From NCBI RefSeq assembly GCF_001499995.1, contig NZ_LQIU01000019.1, positions 1-64,000 on the forward strand: a DNA stretch of 64,000 bases. The letters are read 5' to 3'. The position numbers and the translations under genes are program-made. Under the pieces are notes generated by a model. The model did no database searches, was not told the origin of the DNA, and was given only the letters and a program-made list of their open reading frames with translations. Each line of letters opens with the position of its first letter. The first letter of the stretch is position 1. The stretch is from Mycobacterium sp. IS-1496. Its GTDB lineage: Bacteria > Actinomycetota > Actinomycetes > Mycobacteriales > Mycobacteriaceae. Below, piece by piece: positions 1 to 8,233 of the stretch.

Positions 1-1208
1 ACCGTGGGTGGGGGCTGATTCGGGGGGCGCGCGAGTGATCCGGAGTGCAGCGTGCGGCCGGTGCCGTCGGTGACGGTGAGTCGGGAGGCGGGTCCGGTGA
101 TGGTGATGACGCCTTTGTGGTGCAGCCGGTGATGGTAGGGACAGACCAGCACGAGGTTGTCCAGGTCGGTGCGGCCGCCGTCTTCCCAGTGCCGGATGTG
201 GTGGGCGTGCAGACCGCGGGTGGCCCCACACCCGGGTACCGCACAGGTGGGGTGGCGGTGTTCCAGGGCGCGGCGCAGCCGGCGGCTGATCAGCCGGGTG
301 GCGCGGCCCGAGCCGATGGGCTGCCCGTCGCGTTCGAACCACACTTCGCAGGTGGCGTCGCAGGTCAGGTAGCGGCGATCGGCATCGGAGAGCAGCGGCC
401 CCAGGTGCAGGGCGGCGATGCGGGCTGTGAGGTCGAGGTGCACGACCACGGTGGTGCGATGCCCGTGGGGGCGGCGGGTGGCCTCGACGTCCCACCCGGC
501 CTCGACCAGGCTATTGAACGCATCGCCCAGGGTGGGGAACGGCGGCCGGGCACCGGGGCTGACGGTGTCGTGGTCGTGGTGGTCGTGTTTCCACTGGGCG
601 ACCAACCCGTCGTGGTGGGATTGCAGGGCCGCGTCGAAGGCCGCTGCCTCGGCATGCGGCATCGCGATGTGCCAGTAGGTGTACTGCTCATCGGAGGTCT
701 TGGTAATCGACGCCTGCGGGACCGGCTCGGGAGCAGGCGCGGGTTCGGCGTCCGACTCACGTTCTGGTTCAGGTTCGGGTTCGGGTCGGGGTTCGAGTTT
801 GATCGCGGTGCGGAGTTGGTTGACCGTGGCGCTTCGGGCCAGCTCGGCGTAGTGCGCATCAGACCCTGCCCCCGCCCCCTCGGCGATGACCCCGACCTGA
901 TCCAGCGACAGCCGCCCTTCCCGCAGAGCCTGGACGCATTGGGGGAACTCCGCGATGCGGTGGGCGATGGCGGCGATGGTCTTACCGTTCCTCGACGACG
1001 ACCCGGTCTTCCACGCCATCAGATGCGCCACCGACTTCGCGCCGGTCATCCCGCACAGTTCGTCGTGGTCGATCTCGGCGGCGATCTCCACCAGGCGGGC
1101 GTCGATCGCGTTGCGTTGGCCGGTCAGCTCGGCCAGCTCGTCGAACAGCATCTCGAGGCGGTCGATGGGGCGCACCACCACCGCGCCGGACGCCATGCTC
1201 GAGGACAT
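1..1208 (-). CDS. DUF222/HNH endonuclease domain protein (13E12 repeat family), C-terminus cut by window edge
   Basis: Reading the minus strand from ATG at 1208 gives an open frame of about 402 codons with no stop before position 1. The first part is the DUF222 region typical of mycobacterial 13E12/REP13E12 proteins. A low-complexity Pro/Glu linker of repeated PEPEPE type follows. Near residues 319-366 lies an HNH nuclease motif: a CxxxxC pair (C-A-V-P-G-C), the histidine pair in L-H-A-H-H-I-R-H, an Asn in D-L-D-N-L, and C-P-Y-H-H-R-L-H-H. The family is multicopy in mycobacteria and is linked to phage integration targets and mobile elements; its biochemical role is unproven. The gene borders a decayed recombinase and a frameshifted gene, so this is an accessory patch. 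The true end lies outside the window. Confidence 0.88.
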   Translation of the reverse strand, partial: MSSSMASGAVVVRPIDRLEMLFDELAELTGQRNAIDARLVEIAAEIDHDELCGMTGAKSVAHLMAWKTGSSSRNGKTIAAIAHRIAEFPQCVQALREGRLSLDQVGVIAEGAGAGSDAHYAELARSATVNQLRTAIKLEPRPEPEPEPERESDAEPAPAPEPVPQASITKTSDEQYTYWHIAMPHAEAAAFDAALQSHHDGLVAQWKHDHHDHDTVSPGARPPFPTLGDAFNSLVEAGWDVEATRRPHGHRTTVVVHLDLTARIAALHLGPLLSDADRRYLTCDATCEVWFERDGQPIGSGRATRLISRRLRRALEHRHPTCAVPGCGATRGLHAHHIRHWEDGGRTDLDNLVLVCPYHHRLHHKGVITITGPASRLTVTDGTGRTLHSGSLARPPNQPPPT

Positions 1209-1297
1209 GACCCCATACAACCAGGGGGGTCCGACATTTTTGGGCCGCGATCCGTCCCGGGCATCGTCACCCGACGTTTACAGCGAGCCGCTGCATC

Positions 1298-1791
1298 GTG
1301 GAGTTCATTGCTGCGTTAATGGTTTTGCGGATGGGTCTTGGCGGCTGCTGGGACCACGAATCATGGGCCGGGTCGAGCTCGGCCGCCGACGCCGCAGCGT
1401 CGGTGACCGCGCGTACGACGCCGGAGCCGGCGGTTCAATGCGAGACGGGAAGTTCGAGTTCAAGGTGCTGGGTGTCGAGCGTCGCCAGACCGCGCTCGAA
1501 GACACCTTCGGCGCAGAACAGGCCAAGGGCGAGTTCTTCATCGTCAATCTGCAGGTGACCAACGTCGGAGACGACGCCCGTAGCTTCTCAGCCACTAACC
1601 AGAAGCTCATCGTCAACGGCAACGAGTACGAGGCCATCAGCTTTCTGAGCGACAGCTCTTGGAGCGACGACATCAACCTCGGCCTCGGCACTACCGAAAG
1701 GGTGGTGTTCGATATCCCACCGGGGGCGGTGCCCTCGGCGATCGAGTGCCGCGACTCCATGTTCTCTGGCGGTGCCCGCCTGGCCCTCTGA
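1298..1791 (+). pseudogene. DUF4352 lipoprotein, frameshifted
   Basis: The distal part, from about 1438, encodes a clear DUF4352 (telokin-like) domain: M-R-D-G-K-F-E-F-K-V at its start, the core V-T-N-V-G-D followed by N-Q-K-L, and the end V-F-D-I-P-P-G. Upstream, in another frame, GTG at 1298 opens a lipoprotein-like start with a hydrophobic stretch and the lipobox L-G-G-C. A Ser/Ala/Thr/Pro linker then runs to about 1435. The linker runs straight into the domain only if the frame slips by one base near 1433-1438. An ATG at 1438 could express the bare domain of 117 residues, but it would lack an export signal. So this is probably a frameshifted secreted lipoprotein, or a sequencing error. 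Intact relatives are anchored lipoproteins of unknown function. Confidence 0.7.
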
Positions 1792-1817
1792 TCCTCGCCA
1801 GATGGAATGTCGTGCAG

Positions 1818-1850
1818 CTGAGGAGGCCGGTGGTCAATGGGCCTCCTCAG
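1818..1850 (+). terminator. hairpin downstream of the DUF4352 gene
   Basis: A perfect 11-bp inverted repeat (CTGAGGAGGCC at 1818-1828 and its complement at 1840-1850) with an 11-base loop lies 27 bases after the DUF4352 stop. There is no T run, as is common for mycobacterial terminators. Confidence 0.6.
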
Positions 1851-1984
1851 GCTGTCACTTCTTATTCGGTAGTGCCCGTGCGGGTTTCGGTCACGCAGCG
1901 TCATAACCGCAAATGACATCGGGCGCGTTAGGAAGCCGACCTCTAGGCAGGGGGATGGCGCGGAGCTATGTGACGTCGAAAAGC

Positions 1985-2021
1985 GATATCACCGGCGATA
2001 GCTGATATCGCCGGCGATATC
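1985..2021. repeat. tandem GATATC palindromes
   Basis: Two 18-base palindromes sit 19 bases apart: GATATCACCGGCGATAGC (1985-2002, imperfect) and GATATCGCCGGCGATATC (2004-2021, perfect). A near-identical element is at 36734-36751. All copies lie beyond gene ends rather than upstream of starts. The rest of 1851-2090 has no gene I can support. Confidence 0.6.
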
Positions 2022-2094
2022 CAATCTGGAAACCGTGCACCGCCTCGGCAAGTCGCGCCAGAAGTCGACCGATGACGCGACGGCTGCGCAAGTC

Positions 2095-2444
2095 TCCAGG
2101 TGCCGTCCGGTGGCCCGCCGGGAATTGCTCGACCGTGGTGCACTTGAGGTTGTGAGCGATCGACCGCAGCGATTCGCCGTTAGGAACCGATCGACAACCT
2201 CCCGAATGACGCCGACTGGCTCGGGATCTTCGACGACTCGCCAGTGAGCGTCGGTCTTCGTCGAGCCGGTCGGTCAGCCAGTCGCCAAGCTGGGGACGGC
2301 GAACGGGGACGAAGTCCCGGCTGACACGCGTCGAGATCCCGGCGATCCCGACTACCCCTTCCAATTGCGCTGAGCGCGTAGCTCGCGGCAGGCGCGAAAC
2401 TGCCGGTCAGGGGAAGTTGTTGCGTCGGTGACGGGAAACAAACG
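2095..2444 (-). pseudogene. decayed serine recombinase/resolvase remnant
   Basis: Reading the minus strand in three alternating frames gives pieces of one large serine recombinase in correct order. First is V-T-D-A-T-T-S-P-D-R-Q followed by C-R-E-L-R-A-Q-R-N-W (about 2444-2352), the resolvase N-terminal segment. Next is V-V-G-I-A then R-P-Q-L-G-D-W-L-T-D-R-L-D-E. After that comes W-R-V-V-E-D-P-E with V-I-R-E-V-V-D-R-F-L, then G-E-S-L-R-S-I-A-H-N-L (to about 2125), which is typical of the 'Recombinase' domain. The catalytic middle is missing, several frameshifts separate the pieces, and no start or stop fits. It is therefore a fossil of a phage or element integrase. No intact gene is visible between 1851 and 2545. 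Confidence 0.72.
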
Positions 2445-2545
2445 ACGACGAACGGGCTCGCATGAGGACATTTTCGGACGGTGTGAATCAAGACCATTGA
2501 ATATCCGATGGTCAACGTGCCGCCCGCTCGTTGACGCGGCTGGGC

Positions 2546-3226
2546 TCAACGCGGCGGCGCGGACAGCTGCGCCTTCACGTCGCGGGTCAGCGCGTCACCA
2601 AGAATCTCCGCCTCACCGGCGAACAGGCCGTCGAGCGCCAGTTTCGCGATCACGCCCGGGTCGGTCTTCTGATCAGCTGGGATGTGGCTGACCATGTCGG
2701 TGTCCATATAGCCGACATGCAGTGCGGCGACGTGAATACCTCTGGGTGCCAACTCGGTTCGCACCGCATCGGTCAGTGCCCAGCCCGCGGCCTTCGCCGC
2801 CGAGTAGGCACCGCTGGCCGGCGCATGAAACCACGACAGCACCGACAGGACGTTGAGGATGGCGCCGCCGCCGTTGCGTTCCACGATCGGCGCGAACGCC
2901 CGGATCACCTGCAGCGTGCCGAAGTAGTGCGTCTCCATCTCCAGTCGGATGTCGTCGAGCGACCCGTCGAGCAGCCCGGCTTGCGTCGAGACACCAGCGT
3001 TGTTGATCACGACGTTCACGTCACCGGCGAATTCCGCAGCGTGCCGGATGGATTCGGGATCAGTGATATCGAGTTGCACCGGTGTCACCCCGGGCAGGTC
3101 GACGGTCTCAGGTCGGCGGGCGCCTGCGTACACCTTGGCGCCGCGGGCGACGAGTTGCTCGGCGAACCGGCGACCCAGTCCGCGGTTGGCTCCGGTCACC
3201 AGGGCCACGACGTTCTCAGTGTTCAT
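2546..3226 (-). CDS. SDR family NAD(P)-dependent oxidoreductase
   Basis: A classical short-chain dehydrogenase/reductase of 226 residues. The cofactor motif T-G-A-N-R-G-L-G is at residues 11-18, N-N-A-G in the middle and the catalytic Y-S-A-A-K after it. ATG 3226 was chosen over an upstream in-frame start because it puts the cofactor motif at the usual distance and has an AAGGAA ribosome-binding sequence a few bases upstream. Substrate cannot be read from the sequence. It is divergent from the nitronate monooxygenase gene at 3417, with a 190-bp shared upstream region. Confidence 0.88.
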   Translation of the reverse strand: MNTENVVALVTGANRGLGRRFAEQLVARGAKVYAGARRPETVDLPGVTPVQLDITDPESIRHAAEFAGDVNVVINNAGVSTQAGLLDGSLDDIRLEMETHYFGTLQVIRAFAPIVERNGGGAILNVLSVLSWFHAPASGAYSAAKAAGWALTDAVRTELAPRGIHVAALHVGYMDTDMVSHIPADQKTDPGVIAKLALDGLFAGEAEILGDALTRDVKAQLSAPPR

Positions 3227-3312
3227 GATGCATTCCTTGGTTGTGTCGCAACGGTTTCGGTACTCAGCGCCCGGGCAGGCGGTGGGTGACGGCACTTCTG
3301 TTCGGATTGTGG

Positions 3313-3332
3313 GTCCGGGGTGTTCCCCGGAC
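3313..3332. other. perfect hairpin in a divergent promoter region
   Basis: GTCCGGGG (3313-3320), loop TGTT, then CCCCGGAC (3325-3332): an 8-bp perfect stem followed by ACTTTC. It lies between two divergent starts (3226 and 3417), where a terminator is not expected. It could be a leader hairpin of the plus-strand gene or an operator. Confidence 0.5.
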
Positions 3333-3416
3333 TTTCGGGGGAACGCCGACGGCGGCGATGTTCATTCCCGGATCCGTGCCCGGCGATCCGTGGCACGATC
3401 ACAGAGAGGAGCACCG

Positions 3417-4439
3417 ATGACATCACCCCTGACCGATCTGGGCGTCCGCCTGCCGGTGATCGCCGCACCCATGGCGGGCGGGGCCACCACCACCGCGATG
3501 GTGATCGCCGCGGCGCGCGCAGGCAGCCTGGGACTGCTCGCGGCGGGGTACAAGACGCCCGACAGCGTGCAGACCGAGATCGCGACGGTACGTGCTGCGT
3601 CGATCCCGTTCGGCGTCAACGTCTTCGCGCCGAACCCCGTACCCGTCGACGTCGAGACCTACCGACGCTACGCGGCCGCCATCCAGCCCGAGGCGGACCG
3701 CTACGGCCTCACGCTGCCCGCCGATCCGGTCGACGACGACGATGCGTTCGGCGACAAGATCGACCTGCTTCGCTCCGACCCGGTGCCCCTCGTCAGCTTC
3801 ACCTTCGGGCTGCCCGGAGCCGACGTCGTCCGCGCACTGCAGAAGGCGGGCACGACGGTGGTGCAGACCGTGACCTCACCCCAGGAGGCCGAGGCGGCGG
3901 CCGCCGCGGGTGTCGACATGCTGGCGGTGCAGGCGTCGGTCGCCGGTGGGCACTCGGGCACGCTGACACCGGACCGGATGCCCGACCCGCTCCCGTTGAC
4001 CGAACTGGTCGCGCGGATCATCACCACGACCGGGCTGCCCGTCATCGCGGCGGGCGGATTGGCCACCGCGGACGACGTCGCGGCCGTGCTGCGGGCCGGG
4101 GCCACGGCCGCCGCGGTCGGCACGGTGCTGCTGCGGGCCGAGGAGAGCGGCGCCTCGGCGACCCACAAGGCGGCGCTGACCGATCCGTCGCGCACCGAGA
4201 CCGTCATCACCCGCGCCTTCACCGGGCGGCCGGCGCGGGGACTGCGCAACCGGTTCATCGATGAGTTCGAGGCGTCCGCACCGCTCGGCTATCCCGCCGT
4301 CCACCATCTGACGAGCCCGTTACGCAAGGCGGCCGCCGCCGCCGGTGAGGCCGACCTCGTCCACCTGTGGGCGGGCACCGGTTTCCGCCACGCCGCCGAG
4401 AGACCGACGGCGACGATCCTGAGCGAGCTGACGGGTTAA
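3417..4439 (+). CDS. nitronate monooxygenase (NMO/2-nitropropane dioxygenase family)
   Basis: 340 residues forming an FMN TIM barrel of the NMO family, which oxidises alkyl nitronates. Visible features are the N-terminal L-P-V-I-A-A-P-M-A-G-G, the central segment around G-V-D-M-L-A-V-Q-A with G-G-H-S-G-T, and the phosphate-binding end P-V-I-A-A-G-G-L-A-T followed by A-A-V-G-T. The ATG at 3417 has a GAGGAG sequence about 7 bases upstream; the frame extends further 5' but that part is non-homologous. The stop overlaps the stop of the convergent DedA gene by 3 bases. The physiological substrate is unknown; detoxification of propionate-3-nitronate is the usual proposal for the family. Confidence 0.88.
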   Translation: MTSPLTDLGVRLPVIAAPMAGGATTTAMVIAAARAGSLGLLAAGYKTPDSVQTEIATVRAASIPFGVNVFAPNPVPVDVETYRRYAAAIQPEADRYGLTLPADPVDDDDAFGDKIDLLRSDPVPLVSFTFGLPGADVVRALQKAGTTVVQTVTSPQEAEAAAAAGVDMLAVQASVAGGHSGTLTPDRMPDPLPLTELVARIITTTGLPVIAAGGLATADDVAAVLRAGATAAAVGTVLLRAEESGASATHKAALTDPSRTETVITRAFTGRPARGLRNRFIDEFEASAPLGYPAVHHLTSPLRKAAAAAGEADLVHLWAGTGFRHAAERPTATILSELTG

Positions 4440-5131
4440 GCGGGTTCGATCGGCGGTGCGGCGATCCCCGCCTGCTTGGCGGCCTTGCGGCGCTTGTACC
4501 ACTCGAGGAGCATCGGGGCGACCGAGGCGATCACGATCGCGATGACGATCGGCTCGAGGAGCTTCTGGACCATCTCGAACCTGCCGAGCCAGTAGCCGAG
4601 CAGCGTCAACCCCACGCCCCACACGACGGCGCCCAGGATGTTGAACAGCGCGAACACCGGGTAGCTCATCCGCGCCGCGCCCGCGGTCAGCGGTGCCAGC
4701 GTGCGGACGATCGGCACGAACCGCGCGATCACGATCGCGAACGGTCCGCGTTCCTCGAAGAACAGGTGCGCCTCGTCGAGGTAGCGCTGTTTGAGGATGC
4801 GGGCGTTCGGCTTGAACATCGCGGTGCCGACGCTGCGGCCGATCCAGTAGCCGACCTGGCCGCCCAGGATCGCGGCGATCGGGATGAACACCAGCAACTG
4901 CCAGAGGTGGAAGTTGATCGGCTCGCCGCCGCCCTCGGCCACCGCGGCCGTACCGGCCGCCAACATGCCCGCGACGAACAGCAGGGAGTCACCGGGAAGG
5001 ATCGGGAAGAGCACGCCGGATTCGACGAAGATCACGACCAGCAGACCCACCAGGGCCCAGCCGCCGAAGTAGCCCAGCAAAATCAGCGGATCCAGGAAGT
5101 CGGGCATGAGGGCCAGATGGGTGGTCGTCAT
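4436..5131 (-). CDS. DedA family membrane protein
   Basis: 231 residues, polytopic inner-membrane protein of the DedA/VTT superfamily, some members of which scramble or flip lipid carriers such as undecaprenyl phosphate. Supporting motifs are F-V-E-S-G-V-L-F-P-I-L-P-G-D-S early, G-G-Q-V-G-Y-W-I-G-R in the middle, F-F-E-E-R-G and then the hallmark R-F-V-P-I-V-R-T-L-A-P. ATG 5131 is preceded by an in-frame extension that has no membrane-protein character and is rejected. It lies next to fba-region genes as Rv0364 does in M. tuberculosis, so it is likely that orthologue. Confidence 0.9.
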   Translation of the reverse strand: MTTTHLALMPDFLDPLILLGYFGGWALVGLLVVIFVESGVLFPILPGDSLLFVAGMLAAGTAAVAEGGGEPINFHLWQLLVFIPIAAILGGQVGYWIGRSVGTAMFKPNARILKQRYLDEAHLFFEERGPFAIVIARFVPIVRTLAPLTAGAARMSYPVFALFNILGAVVWGVGLTLLGYWLGRFEMVQKLLEPIVIAIVIASVAPMLLEWYKRRKAAKQAGIAAPPIEPA

Positions 5132-5218
5132 GGGTACCCAAGATACCGGCCGAAAATGGCAGCTAGCCGGTACGCATTCCGGCGGCGGCAGCGTGTTCTC
5201 GTCACTAGGGTCCCCTCC

Positions 5219-6232
5219 ATGGCCACACACAGAGCTGTTCACGTCGCCGGCGTAGGCGAGCCGCTGACCCTCGTCGACGTCGACACCCCCGCTCCGCCGC
5301 CCGGTCACCTGCGCATCGACGTCGCCGCCTGCGGTGTCTGCGGTACCGACCACGGGTTCGTCAACGGCGCCTTCCCCGGCCTCAATTGGCCGATCACGCT
5401 CGGTCACGAGATCGCGGGGACGGTCGCCGAACTGGGTGACGGGGTCGAGCAGTTCGCGGTCGGCGACCGGGTGGCCGTCGGCTGGTTCGGCGGCAACTGC
5501 AACACGTGCATCCCCTGCCGTAGGGGACTGTTCATGCAGTGCGTCAACATGCAGGTGCCCAGCTGGCACTATCCCGGCGGCTACGCCGAATCCGTGGTGG
5601 TGCCCGCGACCGCGCCCGCGCGCATCCCGGACGGGCTCTCGTTCGTCGAGGCGGCGCCGATGGGGTGTGCCGGTGTGACCACGTTCAACGGGCTGCGGCA
5701 GACCCGGGCGCGCGCCGGTGACCTGGTCGCCGTCCTCGGCATCGGTGGCCTCGGCCACCTCGGGGTGCAGTTCTCCAGGGCCATGGGCTTCGAGACGGTC
5801 GCCATCGCCCGCGGCGCGGCCAAGGAGGACGACGCCAGGGCGCTCGGCGCCCACCACTACATCGACTCGACCGCCGGCGACGTCGCGGCGGAACTGCAGA
5901 AGCTCGGTGGCGCAGCGGTGGTCCTCGCCACCGCCGCCAGCGCTGCCGCGATGGGGCAGACCGTCGGCGGTCTCGGCCCGCAGGGTGAGCTGATCGTCGT
6001 CGGCGTCACTCCCGAGCAGTTGCCGATCAGCCCGCTCGACCTGATCAACTCCGGGCTGTCGGTGACCGGCCACCCGTCCGGGACCGCGCGCGACGTCGAG
6101 GAGACCATGCACTTCGCCGTGTTGTCCGGAGTCCGGGCGAAGATCGAGGAGAAACCCCTCGCCGACGCCGCCGAGGCCTACGCCGCGATGGACGAGGGCC
6201 GCGCCCGCTACCGCATGGTGCTCACCATGTGA
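5219..6232 (+). CDS. zinc-dependent alcohol dehydrogenase (MDR family)
   Basis: 337 residues. Catalytic zinc ligands are Cys41 (G-V-C-G-T-D), His63-Glu64 (G-H-E) and Cys150 (M-G-C-A-G-V-T-T). The structural zinc site is the four-cysteine lobe Cys94, Cys97, Cys100 and Cys108. The Rossmann motif G-I-G-G-L-G-H-L-G is near residue 174. It resembles AdhA/YahK-type NAD(P)-dependent dehydrogenases; substrate is not deducible. ATG 5219 gives the normal family length, with a weak ribosome-binding sequence. It is divergent from dedA with an 87-bp gap and lies 30 bp before fba. Confidence 0.9.
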   Translation: MATHRAVHVAGVGEPLTLVDVDTPAPPPGHLRIDVAACGVCGTDHGFVNGAFPGLNWPITLGHEIAGTVAELGDGVEQFAVGDRVAVGWFGGNCNTCIPCRRGLFMQCVNMQVPSWHYPGGYAESVVVPATAPARIPDGLSFVEAAPMGCAGVTTFNGLRQTRARAGDLVAVLGIGGLGHLGVQFSRAMGFETVAIARGAAKEDDARALGAHHYIDSTAGDVAAELQKLGGAAVVLATAASAAAMGQTVGGLGPQGELIVVGVTPEQLPISPLDLINSGLSVTGHPSGTARDVEETMHFAVLSGVRAKIEEKPLADAAEAYAAMDEGRARYRMVLTM

Positions 6233-6262
6233 TCACGCCCCGATAGGGGGATACTTCGTCCT

Positions 6263-7297
6263 ATGCCGATCGCCACTCCCGAGGTCTACGCCGAGATGCT
6301 GGACCGCGCCAAGCAGCACTCGTTCGCGTTCCCCGCCATCAACTGCACGTCGTCGGAGACCGTGAACGCCGCCATCAAGGGGTTCGCCGACGCCGGCAGT
6401 GATGGAATCATCCAATTCTCCACCGGCGGAGCGGAATTCGCATCCGGACTCGGTGTGAAGGAGATGGTGACCGGTGCCGTGGCACTGGCCGAGTTCGCCC
6501 ATGTGATCGCCGCGAAGTACCCGATCACCGTCGCCCTGCACACCGACCACTGTCCGAAGGACAAACTCGACACCTACGTCCGCCCACTGCTGGCGATCTC
6601 CGCGGAGAGGGTGCGCGCGGGTCGCGATCCGCTGTTCCAGTCGCACATGTGGGACGGGTCCGCCGTGCCGATCGACGAAAACCTCACGATCGCGCAGGAA
6701 CTGCTCAAACAGGCCGCGGCGGCCAAGATCATCCTCGAGGTGGAGATCGGCGTCGTCGGCGGCGAGGAGGACGGCGTCGAGGCCGAGATCAACGACAAGC
6801 TCTACACCACGTCGGAGGACTTCGAGAAGACCATCGACGCCCTCGGCGCGGGCGAGCACGGCCGGTATCTGCTGGCCGCCACGTTCGGCAACGTGCACGG
6901 CGTGTACAAGCCAGGCAACGTCAAACTGAAGCCCGATGTGCTCGCGGAGGGGCAGAAGGTGGCCGCCGCGAAGCTCGGACTCGATTCGGGCGCACAGCCT
7001 TTCGACTTCGTCTTCCACGGCGGTTCGGGCTCGCTGAAGTCGGAGATCGAGGACTCCCTGCGCTACGGCGTGGTCAAGATGAACGTCGACACCGACACCC
7101 AGTACGCGTTCACCCGCCCCATCGCCGCGCACATGTTCACCAACTACGACGGGGTGCTCAAGATCGACGGCGAGGTGGGCAACAAGAAGGTGTACGACCC
7201 GCGCAGCTATCTGAAGAAGGCCGAGGCGGGGATGGCCGAACGGGTCATCGAAGCCTGCCGGGATCTACACAGCGAGGGCCGCTCGGTCACGGCGTGA
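6263..7297 (+). CDS. fba: class II fructose-bisphosphate aldolase
   Basis: 344 residues, the same length as M. tuberculosis Fba (Rv0363c). It cleaves fructose-1,6-bisphosphate to DHAP and glyceraldehyde-3-phosphate in glycolysis, and condenses them in gluconeogenesis, using zinc. The hallmark H-T-D-H-C is at residues 93-97 (Asp95 catalytic, His96 zinc ligand). The second signature with E-V-E-I-G and G-G-E-E-D follows, then the C-terminal G-G-S-G-S and N-V-D-T-D-T-Q. ATG 6263 matches the family N-terminus (M-P-I-A-T-P-E-V-Y). Four bases separate its stop from the convergent Rv0361-type gene. Confidence 0.97.
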   Translation: MPIATPEVYAEMLDRAKQHSFAFPAINCTSSETVNAAIKGFADAGSDGIIQFSTGGAEFASGLGVKEMVTGAVALAEFAHVIAAKYPITVALHTDHCPKDKLDTYVRPLLAISAERVRAGRDPLFQSHMWDGSAVPIDENLTIAQELLKQAAAAKIILEVEIGVVGGEEDGVEAEINDKLYTTSEDFEKTIDALGAGEHGRYLLAATFGNVHGVYKPGNVKLKPDVLAEGQKVAAAKLGLDSGAQPFDFVFHGGSGSLKSEIEDSLRYGVVKMNVDTDTQYAFTRPIAAHMFTNYDGVLKIDGEVGNKKVYDPRSYLKKAEAGMAERVIEACRDLHSEGRSVTA

Positions 7298-7301
7298 CCG
7301 A

Positions 7302-8135
7302 TTACGGCGACGGGGCCTGGCAGATCTTCCACTGGTCGTCGCGGAACTCCAGGTCGAAGCTGCGGGTCGAGCGGGTCTGCGGGGCGTAGGCCATGAACGC
7401 GGTGACGTTGGCCTCGGCGTGGTCGCCGTTGACGACGACCTGATCGATGCTGGCGACCACCGGGTACTGCTTGGCTGCGGCGACCCGCTTGTGGGTCTCC
7501 TCCCACGCCTTGTCGTCGTAGTTGACGTAACTGTCGCGCTTGGCGCCGCACGTGATGCCGCGCAAGGTGGCCAGATCGCCGTTCTGGATGGCGACGTCGA
7601 ACTGCTCGATCGTCGCGCGGACCTGATCCTCCTGCGACGCCGACGACCCGGCCCCGCGGGTCAGCAGGATCGTGCCGAGAATCGCGATCGCCACCAGCGC
7701 GGCGATCACCAGGACGACGGCCACCACCCAGCCCCAGCTGCGGCGTCCCGGCTGCGGCGGCTTCGGAGCGTCCCCGCGCGGAGGTATGACCTGCGGGCCC
7801 GCGGCCTTCTGCGCGGCGAACGGGTCGGTGGCCGATCCGGTGTGGCCGGCCTCCGACCTCGGGAACACCTCTGTGGCGGGCTCGGGCGGGGGATCGATCT
7901 TCTGGGTGGATCCGGCGTCGAAGCTCGACGGGGCGGTGAAGCGCCGTTCGGGATCGGCCGGTTCGCCCGGCTGCCGGTCCGGCGTCTGCGACGCGATGAT
8001 CTCGGTGGCGGGTTCGTGATCGGCCGTGGGCGACGGCCGGGTGGCGTCGTCCGGGCCGGTCTGGTCACCGGGACCACCCGCTGCCGACGGCACGGTCGGC
8101 TCGTCACCCTGTTCGGGCCCTCGTGGGTTCGACAT
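7302..8135 (-). CDS. single-TM membrane protein with Pro-rich cytoplasmic N-terminus (Rv0361-like)
   Basis: 277 residues. Residues 1 to about 135 are Pro/Glu/Thr-rich and disordered. One transmembrane helix follows (V-V-A-V-V-L-V-I-A-A-L-V-A-I-A-I-L-G-T). The C-terminal extracytoplasmic domain of about 110 residues (R-A-T-I-E-Q-F-D-V-A-I-Q-N-G-D-L through F-R-D-D-Q-W-K-I-C) looks like an NTF2/DUF4878-type fold. Position next to fba and the DUF3151 gene matches Rv0361 of M. tuberculosis. The gene at 19827 has the same TM-plus-domain design, so they may be paralogues. Function unknown. Confidence 0.8.
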   Translation of the reverse strand: MSNPRGPEQGDEPTVPSAAGGPGDQTGPDDATRPSPTADHEPATEIIASQTPDRQPGEPADPERRFTAPSSFDAGSTQKIDPPPEPATEVFPRSEAGHTGSATDPFAAQKAAGPQVIPPRGDAPKPPQPGRRSWGWVVAVVLVIAALVAIAILGTILLTRGAGSSASQEDQVRATIEQFDVAIQNGDLATLRGITCGAKRDSYVNYDDKAWEETHKRVAAAKQYPVVASIDQVVVNGDHAEANVTAFMAYAPQTRSTRSFDLEFRDDQWKICQAPSP

Positions 8136-8233
8136 CCCGCTGCGTTCCTCCTCCGACGACGCTACCGATGGAGCTTATCGACCGATTCGAGCCGATGACC
8201 GCTCGCCGCGACCGGCACGGCACAATGTTCTCC

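Noticed and set aside
45-1319. 424-codon plus-strand open frame
   Set aside because: It is the antisense shadow of the DUF222/HNH gene, whose reading on the minus strand gives clear HNH motifs.
4367-5218. Long 5' extension of the alcohol dehydrogenase frame
   Set aside because: It runs antisense through dedA and has no homology-like content; ATG 5219 gives the normal family N-terminus.
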